Below are positions 22,819-34,039 of a stretch of DNA of 64,000 nucleotides, in pieces. Each line of letters begins with the position of its first letter. Within the stretch, counting starts at the first letter, position 1. Under the pieces are notes generated by a model, which was given only the letters and a program-made list of their open reading frames with translations, searched no databases and was not told the DNA's origin. A program made the position numbers and the translations under genes. Origin of the DNA: Fulvia fulva (Eukaryota; Ascomycota; Dothideomycetes; Mycosphaerellales; Mycosphaerellaceae); contig NC_063015.1 of assembly GCF_020509005.1 (NCBI RefSeq), forward strand, positions 3,472,001 through 3,536,000, written 5' to 3'.

Positions 22819-24530
22819 AATGTTTCTTCTGCCCGACTTTTTCTTTCTGTTGCCTCCGCTTGCTTGCTTGTAGACATGGATGATGACCTATCATGCCACA
22901 TCACTGGAGGGGCACTGCTCTGATACGAATATCACGTCGTCACGCTGGGGGATATCATAAAAAGGACTGCGGCGAAACCCAATCACACTACCTCTACACA
23001 CTCTTCGATTCGATGCGGCATCAACAGCACGAAGCATTCGGGCCGTACTACCTTTTCTTCCCTGGACATTCTTGCCATTCGCTGTACAACATAATACTTC
23101 TTCTCCTGGGCTCGGACACATTCTTCCACAATCCACCTTTTTACTCTTGGGGCTTTTTGGGGCATTGCTGTTGATGGAATTACCGGGACAAGCATGTTTC
23201 AAAAACGTGCTTTGTTCGTGATCTTTCTCGCTGCTCGCGCGCGAAGCTGAATGTATATCCCAACCTTTTCTTTTGTGATTGGTTGTGTGATGGGGATTTG
23301 TATGTATCACACCGCCACCCGAAGACCTGCCTGTCTGGATAGCTACTGCATCCACAGCCCTCCTGCGCTGGTCGAGGAGAGTGGTGAAGAGTGATGGGCT
23401 GTGGGAACTGTAACTACTGTACTATAGAGCAAAAGTGATTGGTCTCTTGATATCATCTACCTTCGCATCTCTTCTCTTCCACCCCACATCACCTCACCGT
23501 CAACGCATTTCCTGTTCATCACCTTACTTCGTATCTAATCGTACCATGTGGCGACACTCCCCACCACTTGCGACTCATGTCCACCGCAGCACACCAGCAC
23601 GGGCACCGCACAACGAAACAACCATGACTTGCGTGCTTGCGGGCTGACAGCCACACAACGTTTGTCAACATCAAACGCGTCTCGCGTCATCGACAACCAG
23701 AAAACGCCAGCATGCCCAAAATACGTCTTGTGCCTGTACCTGCACCTCTACATGTCATGGGCACGCCTCTCAGCCGCGGTGCATGTGTGCTCGCTGCTCG
23801 GACGATTCAAGATCTCTGACGCCGCGGCTTTCGTTCATCCTTACACTGTGCATGATGCATGAGAAGCTTTGTTGTACCTTGCACAAGTGTTGGAGACACC
23901 TGCATACGACCACTACTAGCAGGTTGATGGTGATGGCCAATCATGGAAGTCACGCTATTTTATCACGTCGCTGTTTCATGAGAACAAGTGTCAACAGACT
24001 ACTGCGCCGCTACGCTGACGAAAGATGCCCACCGGCGTGCAAACTACTGCACAGCGGCCGAAGATTGAGATCGCGCTGGAAGAGTCGTAGGGCTTGCATA
24101 AGGGCAGTACACTACTACGTAAGCCAGGCACGCCAGGCCATGTGCTACTGTCGCACGCAGGAGTCTGGGAGTTGACGTTTCTCTTGTCAGTGTGCTTGCT
24201 ATTCTTGAACACGGGACGAGAAGAAGTGGCGGTTAGCTCTCGGCAGATGCAGTCCTTCATCTCAGATTGCAGGAAGGCGAAACCAGTCTGTTCTGTTGTC
24301 TCGTGCATGACGGGTGGTGGGAGGTAAGAATAGAATGGATTTCACGAGTCTTCACCATCTGAGACGTATGGCGACTAAGGTGGACAGTGCGAGGTGTGAA
24401 CGAGTGTACTGTGTGAGGAATGTGTTGCGTGACCAAGCTCACCCTCTGCTCTCATCAGTTCCACGCTCAGACTTTTGCCTACACAGAATGCCAGCACACA
24501 CCCAACCCCATCGTCACCACCACCCCATCT
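22819..24530. other. Intergenic region, no supported gene
   Basis: About 1.7 kb holding the 3' region of the zinc-finger gene and the terminator side of the GT8 gene. Short frames on both strands show no conserved content. Confidence 0.45.
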
Positions 24531-25601
24531 CTACCCCTTGATCTTCTCCAAATCCCTCCCCCTGTGAAAGCCCTCCATCTCCGCCCTCTGCTCCCTCCAC
24601 ATCGCCTTCAACACCGGATCATGACTCGGATCGCCATCCCAATACTTCGCATGAAAACTCCTCGCACCACCCCTCCAATCCTTCTCCGTCGGCCAGTTCA
24701 CATTCCATCCATACCATATGACTTTCCAGGGCATATTGCCGTTTCGTCTATGCGCGTAATTCAGCAGATTCTGCTCTGGGAATGTAGGGTCGAAACGGCC
24801 GGGGAGTTTGGTGAGACTCATGTAATAGTCGAAGAGGACTAAAGAGGGCGTGAAGACGAAGAAACCGCAGTTGAGGTAGTCTAGGTCTGTGGTGGGTGGG
24901 TAAGGGTGATCGTAACCCCAGGAATCGGCGTGTGTGGCGAACATGTAGGTTCGGGGCAAGGGGCCTTCGTCGTCTTTTATGTTTTGGGGGGAGGGGAGGG
25001 TTGCTTGGGTTAGGGTTGCTTCGTCGAAGAAGACGCCGTCTAGGGGAGCTGTGATCAGGACGTCGGCGTCGATGAAGCAGATTTTGCTGTATTCGACGAG
25101 TTGGAAGAGGCGGAGTTTGGTCATTACGTCTTTCCAGCGGTCGATGCCGGATGCGACCCAGCCGGGGTCTAATCGTTCGACGAGGACGATGGTCGCGCCG
25201 TCGCGCTTGAGGCGGTCTCGTTTGCGTTTCGAGACGTCGCGGGTGCAGAGGACGAGGAAGGGGATGGAGTTGTTGGTGCCGGCACTCTTGGAGTGAAGGA
25301 GTTGGTAGGCCATTACTCTGGTGCCTAGGTAGTATCCATCGTCTTCGTCGTTCAAGGCGGCGGATTCTTCGTCTGTGTGGTCTTTTGCTGCAGTGCTACC
25401 AGCAAGGAAGGTCGCAAAGGCGACTTTGTGGGTTTGGAGGATTTGTTGTTGTTTTGTAAGGACCTCGCCTTTGTGGCCGCTGGAGCGATGGCCGGGGAGG
25501 AAGGTGCCGCCATGGTGAGTCTGTTTGAGGGAGAGCGTGATGAGGGCCGAGGCGAGGAAGAGGAAGATGCAAAGACCGACGGTCTTCGGGTTTGCCGTCA
25601 T
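24531..25601 (-). CDS. Glycosyltransferase family 8 protein, type II membrane
   Basis: A 356-aa protein with an N-terminal membrane anchor (VGLCIFLFLASALITLSL, residues 8-25) and short cytosolic tail, expected in the Golgi or secretory pathway. The GT8 domain follows: GTRVMAYQLLHS (about 93-104), LFQLVEYSKICFIDADVLI (about 166-184) with the DxD metal/sugar-nucleotide motif as DAD, YLNCGFFVFTPS (about 248-259), and FPEQNLLNYAHR (about 279-290). These are typical of glycogenin/galactinol-synthase-like GT8 enzymes using UDP-sugars. The acceptor is unknown. Single exon. Confidence 0.88.
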   Translation of the reverse strand: MTANPKTVGLCIFLFLASALITLSLKQTHHGGTFLPGHRSSGHKGEVLTKQQQILQTHKVAFATFLAGSTAAKDHTDEESAALNDEDDGYYLGTRVMAYQLLHSKSAGTNNSIPFLVLCTRDVSKRKRDRLKRDGATIVLVERLDPGWVASGIDRWKDVMTKLRLFQLVEYSKICFIDADVLITAPLDGVFFDEATLTQATLPSPQNIKDDEGPLPRTYMFATHADSWGYDHPYPPTTDLDYLNCGFFVFTPSLVLFDYYMSLTKLPGRFDPTFPEQNLLNYAHRRNGNMPWKVIWYGWNVNWPTEKDWRGGARSFHAKYWDGDPSHDPVLKAMWREQRAEMEGFHRGRDLEKIKG

Positions 25602-26367
25602 CGTGGCAACATCTTTTGGAAATGTTGCAGATGGAGGAGAGAGAGAGTAGATATTGAAACGCGAAGGGTGGTGGCATTCCAGTCGGACGCGAGCGCGTGG
25701 CCCAAAGGGATGTGAGAGAATGAGATCACGAACCTCATGCCAGGTGTTCTACTACAACCTCGCTATCAGGGTATCTCGTACTGTCACAGTGCTGAGATAT
25801 GGACATCAAGGTCTTGGGGCTGCTTGCCCAGGTATTCCACAAGTTCATCTTCGAGAGATGTCGCGTGTCTTGAGCTCAAAGGCCTCTGATGCTGGCAAAG
25901 TCGTCCATTGCGGTCGTTCCTTCCAACACACCTCTTGCCATGCCTAAGTGAATGCCCTCAATGCCCAATGACTCGATTGTCAGGTGTTCAGGCACTCTCA
26001 CATGCTGGTGCCTTGATGTCGTTGGACCCCGTGCATGACCTCGATGTTGGTTGGTCTTCATTGCGACACAGCCTGCTCTTCCGCGCACTTCATCTCGACA
26101 GCGCCCCTGGATGCATGCTGCCGGTCATGTTCGCAGCGAACACAACATTCTTATCCACTTGGTCCATCTACGGCAAGTTGCATAGTGAAATTGAGAGTTG
26201 TGAGGGTAGTAGCTTCATTGGCTGGGAAGTTGGAAGGGAAAGCACCACGGACCCGCACTTGAAGCCAGCCAACGCATACCGGTAGCCGCCCTTCCATCAT
26301 GTCGCCCATGCTCAACTGGCCAAATGACCACGACGCAGCTCTGCCACAAACCCAATGTGCAACCAAT
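25602..26367. other. Intergenic promoter region between divergent genes
   Basis: Separates the start of the GT8 gene from the start chosen for the next gene. No supported ORF beyond a possible 23-codon N-terminal extension of the latter (26299-26367). Confidence 0.4.
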
Positions 26368-29079
26368 ATGGACGAGCCTCGCCGCCGTCGCAAACACGAC
26401 GACCGCGACCGAGAGTCGAAGTCGTCCTCGCTGAGGGAGCATAAGCACCGATCGTCGAAGAAGAGTTCGAGCAAGCAGCTCTCTAGCGAAAGTCTGGATC
26501 GGGAGTCCCGCAGGTCAGCCACCTCCCACAGTCAGAGGGCGGCGGGTAGCAGGACGTCCCTCCGGGAGTCTGTAAGGGAATCACCTCGCAAAAGCAGTGG
26601 TCTTCCTGAAATGGACCGTCGTCCAAGCGGTGCAAGCGGTGAAGTGAGATCGCAGACGTCATATCCCTCCTTCAGCAAAGCACACAGCAGAGAGGCCGTA
26701 GGCAGCAGAGAGGATGTCAAGGCTTCACGACACACGCCAGACACAGCAGATCTGGCCGATGACATTCCCAGGCGGAGGAACTCTTCTCCTGCGAAAGCGG
26801 CACCAGCACCCTCACGAGCGCCTCCCAGCCCACCACTCACTGAAGACGACCCCGACATCAGGCGCTCTGGGAGCGGCAAGAGCATGCGAGAGACCGCGGA
26901 GGACGTGAAAGCTAGGATGGAGCATAGCAGGCGTAGCAATGACAGCCCGCGCAGCAATGGTATGCAGAGCGCGAAGTCTGGCGCGAGTCTGCGGAAAGAG
27001 GCACGCTTTCAGGAATCCGAGATCTCGAGCATGCCAGGCGCATTCCCAGAGGACGAAGGCAAATCTACACCAAACAGCAGCTATCGCAGGACAGAGTCGA
27101 CAGCTGCATCTCAGCCTCCTTCCACCCTCACCGAGGATACCACAGACTCCGACGCGACATCAATCGCGCCAGATCGCAAACCCAGCCGTGCGCAAAGGCG
27201 GCCTCCGAATCTTGCAACGAACGATTCTCCTTCATCTTTCGATGATTCGCAACCAAAGACACCCGTTCAGGACTATGCGCCATTCTCGGCAGGAGCGCGG
27301 GCCACACCCATCATCGATGTTGGTATCGCGAACAAAGCTGTGCCGCATTCCATGAAGACGCCAATGACTGCGAGACAAGTACCTCTGCCACCACCTCCAC
27401 CTCCACCGCCGATATCCGGACCGAAAGAGGCACCAAGAGTTGATTACCTGCTCAAGTATGGCGGTTTGCCGACTCCTGTGCCCAAGAGGTTGGTTCAGTC
27501 ACCTGCGCCGATTCAGCAGTACAATGTATACCAGTCACCAGCTCTCGCTTCAGCAGCTCCACTCGAAGAGTACGCCAAGGTCTTCTCTACTGTGCATAAG
27601 AGGTTGGATGACTACCTTCATGTCATACACAGCAATGGCTCTCTGGCAGTTGCTACTGGGTACAAGTCAGTCGCCCGCAGATTGTTGGATAAGCTATCAC
27701 AGGTGTTCGCGCGAGACATTTCTTCACAACGATGCGACTGCGTAGTATGCAAGACTACTCCACAACCGCACATGTCGGACGAGGAAGAGAATGGCGTGAG
27801 TTGGGGAGAAATACTTGAGTTTGTGGCTGGTCGTCGAGAGCTACCGCAATGGCCGCCATTCTCGATACAGCCTGACGAGAGTGGGTTGGGCATATCAGGC
27901 GCAACGGCTGCACCTATGCAAAAGCTCGACATTGATGTTCCCGAAGAGTACCGAGATCACTACATTCGGCAGAATCAGAAGACGAAGAGAGCCGTACAGA
28001 GTTGGCTATCACAGCAGCCGGAAGTGCCATCGAGCCCGCCCGAAGAAGCTGATGAAGACACGCTTATGTTTGCGATGATGACAAAGTTGACAGTACAGCA
28101 GAGGAATCTCTTCATCGCTCTGATGCACGGACAAAGTTTCATCTCCGAAGCAAGGGCGCCGACACCTGCAGAACGACCATCTGCTGCATCCAACGCCCTG
28201 CGGCGCGCGAAGAAAGCTCTCCAGCGGCTATACAGGCTAGAACGACCACCACGGGATTGCGAGGCTGCTATGTACTTGCTGAACAATCCTCATTTGCATG
28301 GGATGCTTGCAACTCTTGCTGAAGTGAACGAAGCAGAGTGGGACATCTTGATATCTGGCAGATTCGACGGCTTCCTCTGGTCTGGCGCAGAAGCACCGTT
28401 TCCACCTTCAGCATCACAATGGGGATCGCAAAGAGCACCTTCGCGCGGAGCTATGGGCGGTCCACAGTCACGTAACACAACACCTTTCAGCGGGTTCAAC
28501 GCAGTACCCTCGCGGAATCCAACCCCTTTCAGTGGAATCAGCCCGGATGGCATACCAATGCCTTCGATGTTCCCATCTCGTGGACCTACACCTGGGCCCA
28601 ACGGCATGGGAGTCGCGCCGCCTGCGCCAGTCCAGCTGGACGAGGACACTGAGATCGCAGTCGCGGCTGAGCTGGAACGAAACCTATTCCTGGATATGGA
28701 GCGTCTGGAAGATGCCTTTGAGATCTTGCACGGTCGCGCCGAGCTTGTGCGACAAATGCTGCGCGAACGATCAGCGGGTCTTTCAGCTCAGGCACAGCTT
28801 CGTCGTGGCAGTGGCTTTGGTGATCCTGTTGGTGTGAGGTTGGACACGCCTGCTAGCGGCGTTACAGACTTCGAAGAGGAAGAGGATGATGGTCTGGGCG
28901 ATACTGCCAGTCTGGCTCCCGATGATTCTGCCAGCCAGATCAGTGTCAATCGAAGACATCGACATAGGAGGGAACGCAAGACCCCGAACCCGGAGACTGT
29001 GCCTGAGGAGAACGAGAGTGTTTTTGAAGAACACGAAAGGACGAGGAAGGAAAGGAGTGGGAGACGGTCGAGATATTGA
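26368..29079 (+). CDS. Conserved ascomycete protein of unknown function (about 900 aa)
   Basis: The ORF is open from 26299 (926 aa). I prefer the second ATG at 26368 (903 aa), where MDEPRRRRKHDD begins a basic low-complexity region. The first 330 residues are Ser/Arg-rich and likely disordered. A conserved core starts near residue 355: PRVDYLLKYGGLPTPVPKRLV, then DDYLHVIHSNGSLAVATGY, ARRLLDKLSQVFARDIS and CDCVVCKT (a CxCxxC-like pair). A helical region at 600-720 and an acidic C-terminus follow. Homologues in filamentous fungi are, from memory, often named 5-methylcytosine G/T mismatch-specific DNA glycosylase. I see no HhH-GPD or other glycosylase motif to support that, so I leave the function open. 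No intron. Confidence 0.8.
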   Translation: MDEPRRRRKHDDRDRESKSSSLREHKHRSSKKSSSKQLSSESLDRESRRSATSHSQRAAGSRTSLRESVRESPRKSSGLPEMDRRPSGASGEVRSQTSYPSFSKAHSREAVGSREDVKASRHTPDTADLADDIPRRRNSSPAKAAPAPSRAPPSPPLTEDDPDIRRSGSGKSMRETAEDVKARMEHSRRSNDSPRSNGMQSAKSGASLRKEARFQESEISSMPGAFPEDEGKSTPNSSYRRTESTAASQPPSTLTEDTTDSDATSIAPDRKPSRAQRRPPNLATNDSPSSFDDSQPKTPVQDYAPFSAGARATPIIDVGIANKAVPHSMKTPMTARQVPLPPPPPPPPISGPKEAPRVDYLLKYGGLPTPVPKRLVQSPAPIQQYNVYQSPALASAAPLEEYAKVFSTVHKRLDDYLHVIHSNGSLAVATGYKSVARRLLDKLSQVFARDISSQRCDCVVCKTTPQPHMSDEEENGVSWGEILEFVAGRRELPQWPPFSIQPDESGLGISGATAAPMQKLDIDVPEEYRDHYIRQNQKTKRAVQSWLSQQPEVPSSPPEEADEDTLMFAMMTKLTVQQRNLFIALMHGQSFISEARAPTPAERPSAASNALRRAKKALQRLYRLERPPRDCEAAMYLLNNPHLHGMLATLAEVNEAEWDILISGRFDGFLWSGAEAPFPPSASQWGSQRAPSRGAMGGPQSRNTTPFSGFNAVPSRNPTPFSGISPDGIPMPSMFPSRGPTPGPNGMGVAPPAPVQLDEDTEIAVAAELERNLFLDMERLEDAFEILHGRAELVRQMLRERSAGLSAQAQLRRGSGFGDPVGVRLDTPASGVTDFEEEEDDGLGDTASLAPDDSASQISVNRRHRHRRERKTPNPETVPEENESVFEEHERTRKERSGRRSRY

Positions 29080-30260
29080 TCGACTTGAATTGGTGCAAGC
29101 GTTGAGCATGTTTGCAAGGCGCGCAACTGCGTAGTCGGACTCTTGACATCACAACCTTTTGATGCATAGCGATTGGCGTTATATGGGAGCTTTGCTGATG
29201 TGGATGAGGCTCACGATATGATGACGGGATGGAATGGACACGGGAAATGGTTGGATGATATATAAGACTTCTCAAGAACAAGGACTGGACTTCTTGTATG
29301 GTTGATGAGGTTGATGAGGCAATGTTACGTTGTCGTAGCTGAATGAAAGTACGAGATGGCTTTCTCGACTGTTGCCTTAATGCTCTCGTGGTACAATCTA
29401 CCACGTGTATTGCTCGTAGGCGTCCAAGAGTGGCTGTGTTGGCAGGGTGATGGTCAGCACATGTCGCCAAGCTGTTCGCGTTCTCGTTTCATTGTCGGTC
29501 GGTCGGATGTCGCTGACATTCCTTTATCTTGGCTTGTACTTCTACTTCACAGCACCATTCTATGCTGCGAAGGTCCACGGGCCCTCACACTGTGTACGAC
29601 ACGTGAAGTCCATCATCAACGTGGCTTATGCAATCCACATGCAGCACTCGATCAACACCATCCTCCGCGGAGCCTCCCAAACCGCCCTCCGCGTCATTAC
29701 AGTCAGCGAACATGCAAGAGAAACTCGGTCGTCGCTTCCCCCGCTGTCCACTATACACACAACCTGCACGTCTACATCACCTTATACAGCACCAAGACAA
29801 TACGTACCTGTACCTATCGGACATAGGGATGGCAACGCGTTTGCTGCTGTGCCTCATTGTTCATTTCTTGACAACCGCTGTCTTCCGGACCGCGTGAAGT
29901 CTATCCGCCTGCCAATTTCACCAGAAACATGACGTAGGCCAGTCGTGCTTCGCGACTGCTGTTGCAAGGTTTGTCGCACTGCTGTGAGCTCATCCTGCTT
30001 GTGTGATTTTGTTTCCTTGGGTACATTGCGCAGGGCACTGCCTCGTCGACGGATTTCATTCATCAGTGCCATCACGGCTGCTGGCATTCTTCAGTCTTCA
30101 CATTCCAGAAAGTTGGTCGTATCCTAGCAGGCTTTCGGTAAACCTTTCGGTTCCCGGCTCTGAGGTCGATCGATATACAGTATTATACAGCATCACATAC
30201 ACCACTACCACCTCGCACGAGCGAACGAGCACAGCATAGCGCTGTAGCGACGACGACGCG
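29080..30260. other. Intergenic region, no supported gene
   Basis: About 1.2 kb. Contains the downstream region of the large conserved gene and the promoter of the membrane-protein gene. Open frames are short and overlapping. Confidence 0.45.
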
Positions 30261-31287
30261 ATGTTTGGACTCTCATATTGGTTCCTCCCGCTCTTTGCAG
30301 GATGCGTTTGGCTAGGTATGATTTCCACCGAAAACATCCTCCCGGATTGGGTAGTATGGTTGTTGACATGGGATACAAACAGGCACACTCCTCGCCATGC
30401 TAGGGCGCTGGGTCGCGATCGGTAGTCCTCATTACAGCTCTTTCAACACGGATCAACACATAGCATACATCAGTGACATTGGTGCGAGGAATTGGGGCAA
30501 GCCGTTGTTTATCGCGGGCAGTGCGGTTGCGGTGGTGGTGTTTGATGTGGCATTCGTTGCCGAGAGGTGGTTGAGGCATACGGGGAGGTTGACGCAGAAT
30601 TACAACAGGACTGAGCAGATCTTGGTGCGTATACATGGGCATATGCGAACGCGTAGTGATGATGGGATCATGGCTAATGCTACTGTGCAGTCGATATTCG
30701 CGACAATCTTCGCCATAGTCGGAGCCGCCGGCCTGATCCTCCTCACAATCTTCGACACAGTCCGCTACCCGCACGTCCACGACGCCATGCTCGTCGTCTT
30801 CATCGGCGGCTATATCATCTCCGCCATCTTCATCTGCGCCGAATACCAACGCCTCGGAATCCACTACCGCGAATACTCCATCCTCGCCTACTCCTTCTGG
30901 ATCAAGCTCGCCTTCATCTTCGTCGAGCTGGCCCTTGCCATTGCATTCGGCGTAATGGGCAACCAGGGACACTACAACCGCGCAGCAGTATTGGAGTGGA
31001 CGATAAGCTTGATCTACATCTTCTACATCTGGAGCTTTATTATTGATTTCCTGCCGGCTGTGAAGACGAGACATAAGCACAACCGATTCCCTGCGCCGTT
31101 GAGGAAGCAGGATGATGAGATGGCGATGAATACGGAGGCGCAGGGCAATATGATGGGAGGACCGGTGTACACTTCGGGTGGACAAACCCAGGATGAAGGC
31201 GTCAATGGCAATATGCAACAGCCGGTGCGAGAAGGGCAAGACCTCTACCCTGCGAGGCTGAATGGTGGTGCGTCGCAAAACTTCTGA
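30261..31287 (+). CDS. Frag1/DRAM/Sfk1-family membrane protein
   Basis: Three exons: 30261-30315, 30383-30624 and 30691-31287 (introns 67 and 66 nt). The 66-nt second intron is in frame and without stops but has clean GTGCGT..CAG ends and adds no hydrophobic content. The 297-aa product starts MFGLSYWFLPLFAGCVWLGT, a first membrane segment, then SDIGARNWGKPLFIAGS, the loop-2 signature of Frag1/DRAM/Sfk1 proteins. About six membrane segments follow (FATIFAIVGAAGLILLTIF, MLVVFIGGYIISAIFICAE, FWIKLAFIFVELALAIAFGV, ISLIYIFYIWSFIIDFL) and a hydrophilic Gln/Gly-rich tail. Sfk1 in yeast helps retain phospholipid asymmetry and Stt4 at the plasma membrane; that role is by family only. Confidence 0.85.
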
Positions 31288-31568
31288 ACTAATAGTCATG
31301 AGGACTGTGTTGGGTAGTCTTTGGATTTAGCATTGTACAGCGTGGCTTGGAGTACAGCACAAGCTCTCTAGCGGGATAGAAACGATACCATAGGAGATGT
31401 GATGATAGACGATTCTTTCGTGTGCAGACAATATTCACTACACACCCTTCTCAGTCTCATGGAAGCAATTTTCAAAAGCACTCGATCCTGGGTATCATTG
31501 GTCGCTACGCTCATCTATCTCTACTGTTGAAGTGCTCCCCTTCACTTGCCATCCCGAGGCAAAGCATT

Positions 31569-32741
31569 CTACAGCCCACCCACAGTGCTAGGCTTAACGC
31601 TCTCATTTTTCGCCTCCATCGCAGCCGTGAGATCAAACTTGCCACTCCCATCTTTCTCAAACACCCCAATCTCCGTAATAATCCCATCGATCAGGTCCGC
31701 TGGCGTGACATCGAAAGATGGATTCCATACATCTATCCCCTTGGCCGCAATACTGATCTGCTCCACTGAGCTAAGATCGACATTCACACCGTCGAACCTG
31801 GGCCCCTTGAGCATCGTCATTTCTACCCCTGGGCGCTCTTCAATTATGATCGCTTCGCCGGAGGGTGTGTTCAGATCGATGGTCGTCCGGGGTGCAGCGA
31901 CGAGGAATTTCACACTGTGGTGCTTGGCTGTGATGGCGAGTTGGTACGTTCCGATCTTGTTGGCTGTGTCGCCGTTTGCTGCGACGCGGTCGGCGCCTAC
32001 TACTATAGCCGCAATGCGGTCCTTACCACCCTTTAGACGGAGGAGAGCAGATGCCATGGAATCTGTAATGAGCGTGGCGGGGATCTTGTCGTGGACTAGT
32101 TCGAAGGCTGTGAGGCGGGAGCCTTGGTCGTAGGGTCGTGTCTCCGTGCAGAAGGCGTGGTGGAGGGAGCCGGTGGAGTGCAGGGATCGGATTACGCCGA
32201 GTGCTGTGCCGTAGCCGGCGGTCGCGAGGGAGCCGGTGTTGCAGTGGGTTAGGACTGAAATGGGGCCGGAGTAGGAGGTGTTCTTGAGGATCCAGGCTGC
32301 GCCGTGGTGGCCGATTCCTTTGTTGTCGGAGACGTCGGCAGTGAGCATAGCGGCTGCTGCGTCGATGTAGGCCTTCGAGACGGCGGCGCCATCGTTCTTG
32401 GAGGAGGCGGCGGCGGTTTGAGTGATTTTCTTGAGCTTGCCGGCTGCGTCGGCGAGGTTGACGGCTGTGGGACGGCTGGTGACGAGGTAGTTGAGTTTCT
32501 CGATGATGAAGGCGCAGACTTCTTCTGCGTTGTTGGAAGTCTTGGTGTGGGTGAGTTCGACTGCCAGGGAGAGGGCGGCGACTATTGCTATGGCTGGTGC
32601 TCCGCGAGTGCGCATGTCTTTGATGGCGTGCCAGCCATCTTCGGCGGTCTTAATCTCGTCATATTCTTCTTGGTGTGGGAGCTGGAGCTGGTTGAGGATG
32701 TAGAGACTCCCTGGCTTGTAGCGGATGGCTTCGAGGACCAT
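31569..32741 (-). CDS. mri1: Methylthioribose-1-phosphate isomerase
   Basis: Converts 5-methylthioribose-1-phosphate to 5-methylthioribulose-1-phosphate in the methionine salvage pathway; cytosolic or nuclear. The 390-aa single-exon protein has the eIF-2B-like fold motifs: [20 protein letters not shown] (about 44-63), [21 protein letters not shown] (about 175-195) with the catalytic Cys, and [21 protein letters not shown] (about 255-275) with the catalytic Asp. Length equals that of fungal Mri1. Its start lies 246 bp from the start of the divergently transcribed aldo-keto reductase, so the two share a promoter region. Confidence 0.95.
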   Translation of the reverse strand: MVLEAIRYKPGSLYILNQLQLPHQEEYDEIKTAEDGWHAIKDMRTRGAPAIAIVAALSLAVELTHTKTSNNAEEVCAFIIEKLNYLVTSRPTAVNLADAAGKLKKITQTAAASSKNDGAAVSKAYIDAAAAMLTADVSDNKGIGHHGAAWILKNTSYSGPISVLTHCNTGSLATAGYGTALGVIRSLHSTGSLHHAFCTETRPYDQGSRLTAFELVHDKIPATLITDSMASALLRLKGGKDRIAAIVVGADRVAANGDTANKIGTYQLAITAKHHSVKFLVAAPRTTIDLNTPSGEAIIIEERPGVEMTMLKGPRFDGVNVDLSSVEQISIAAKGIDVWNPSFDVTPADLIDGIITEIGVFEKDGSGKFDLTAAMEAKNESVKPSTVGGL

Positions 32742-32987
32742 TTTGATGTTGGTGGTAGTGAGTGGTTAGTGTTGAGTGAATGTTTTAAGTGGAGCTTCGG
32801 GCTAGTTCAAATTTTGAAGCCATTCGGTGGATCCCTGTAGAATAGCTTCCCGATTGAGAAGTCTTGACACCGTGGACGTGATGACGTGTAGATGCATAGA
32901 AGTTTGGTGCAGGTACTTGTCCTTTTTCACAAGCTCGTAAGTGAAGTAATTTCGACCACGGCAGACTTTTTGGTGACATTGGTAAAG
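32742..32987. promoter_or_regulatory. Shared divergent promoter region, mri1 / aldo-keto reductase
   Basis: 246 bp between two divergent start codons. No defined binding site is claimed. Confidence 0.45.
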
Positions 32988-33896
32988 ATGGCAAAATCAC
33001 TTTCACTTCGGTCGACCCTGAAGCTCAAGAGCGGAGCGGAGCTGCCACAACTTGGATTCGGCGTCTGGGATAGTCCAAATCATCTCACAACGAAGTCATG
33101 CCTGGAGGCATTGCAAGTTGGCTACCGTCACATAGATACCGCTCAAGTCTATGGGAACGAAGCTGAGGTTGGCGAGGCCATCAAGAAATCCGACGTTCCA
33201 CGCAAGGACCTCTTCATCACAAGCAAAGTGCTTGCTGCTGAGGGAGATGAGGAGGCAACCTACCAAAAGTGCCTGGAGAGCGTCAAGAAGATCGATGGCG
33301 ACAATGGCTATCTGGACCTCTTGCTCATCCACAATGGGCAGGCTCAAGGTGCGAAGGGCATCAAGGCTCTGTGGCCAGTCATGGAGAAGCTACACCAGGA
33401 AGGCAAGCTGAAGTCCATCGGTGTTAGCAATACTGGCGTCGGACTTATCGAAAGCATGAAGGAATATGCGAAGGTCTGGCCGCCGCATGTCAATCAGCTC
33501 GAAGTGAGTAGAGAACCTCTGCCGGTTGCGATCAAGCTGACAACGTTGCAGCTCCACCCATGGTGCCAGCAGCGGGAAGTGGTAGACTATTGCCACAAGA
33601 ATGGCATCGCCGTCGAGGCATACTGTCCGCTCGTACGAAACAAGAGGGCCGACGACAAGACTCTCAAGTCGATCGCCGAGAAGCACGGCAAATCGACAGC
33701 GCAGGTGTTGCTGAGGTACTGCTTGCAGAAGGCTTGGGCACCGCTGCCAAAGAGCGACAACCCAGACCGCATCGCGCAGAACGCGAACATCTACGATTTT
33801 GCGCTGAGCGATGAGGATGTACAGAGTCTTGATGATGTGGGTGAGAAGGAAGCTGAGGCGTTGGTGGTGGCCGTGGACAACAAGAAGATTTCGTAG
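32988..33896 (+). CDS. Aldo-keto reductase
   Basis: NAD(P)H-dependent reductase of the AKR superfamily, cytosolic; substrate unknown. Two exons, 32988-33503 and 33552-33896, with a 48-nt in-frame intron (GTGAGT..CAG). Removing it restores the family motif VNQLELHPWCQQ. The 286-aa protein has the AKR start LKSGAELPQLGFGVW and YRHIDTAQVYGNE (catalytic Asp and Tyr, about residues 45-60). SKVL supplies the Lys and DLLLIHNG the His. SNTGVGLIESM and PLPKSDNPDRIAQN match the cofactor-binding C-terminal region (usual IPKS is LPKS here). The frame is open upstream to 32892, but the family alignment favours the ATG at 32988. Confidence 0.92.
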   Translation: MAKSLSLRSTLKLKSGAELPQLGFGVWDSPNHLTTKSCLEALQVGYRHIDTAQVYGNEAEVGEAIKKSDVPRKDLFITSKVLAAEGDEEATYQKCLESVKKIDGDNGYLDLLLIHNGQAQGAKGIKALWPVMEKLHQEGKLKSIGVSNTGVGLIESMKEYAKVWPPHVNQLEVSREPLPVAIKLTTLQLHPWCQQREVVDYCHKNGIAVEAYCPLVRNKRADDKTLKSIAEKHGKSTAQVLLRYCLQKAWAPLPKSDNPDRIAQNANIYDFALSDEDVQSLDDVGEKEAEALVVAVDNKKIS

Positions 33897-34039
33897 TCAG
33901 ACCCCAACCGCGCTAGTATAGTCTACATAGAGCACAGTGGTCTATCTATGGTCTAAGCACAACAGACCTTCCCACGGACCCACGCTTCCATCTCCAGAAG
34001 TCGCGTCAGGTCTTCCATCAAGCCGACTGGACTTCACCA

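Noticed and set aside
26299..29079. Calling the 900-aa protein a DNA glycosylase
   Set aside because: The name is used for homologues as far as I recall, but no HhH-GPD, UDG or other glycosylase motif is visible, so function was left unknown.
30400..31299. Minus-strand frame of about 299 codons opposite the Frag1/DRAM/Sfk1-like gene
   Set aside because: It is the antisense of a gene with clear membrane segments and splice structure; its own sequence has no motif and its openness follows from the codon bias of the sense gene.
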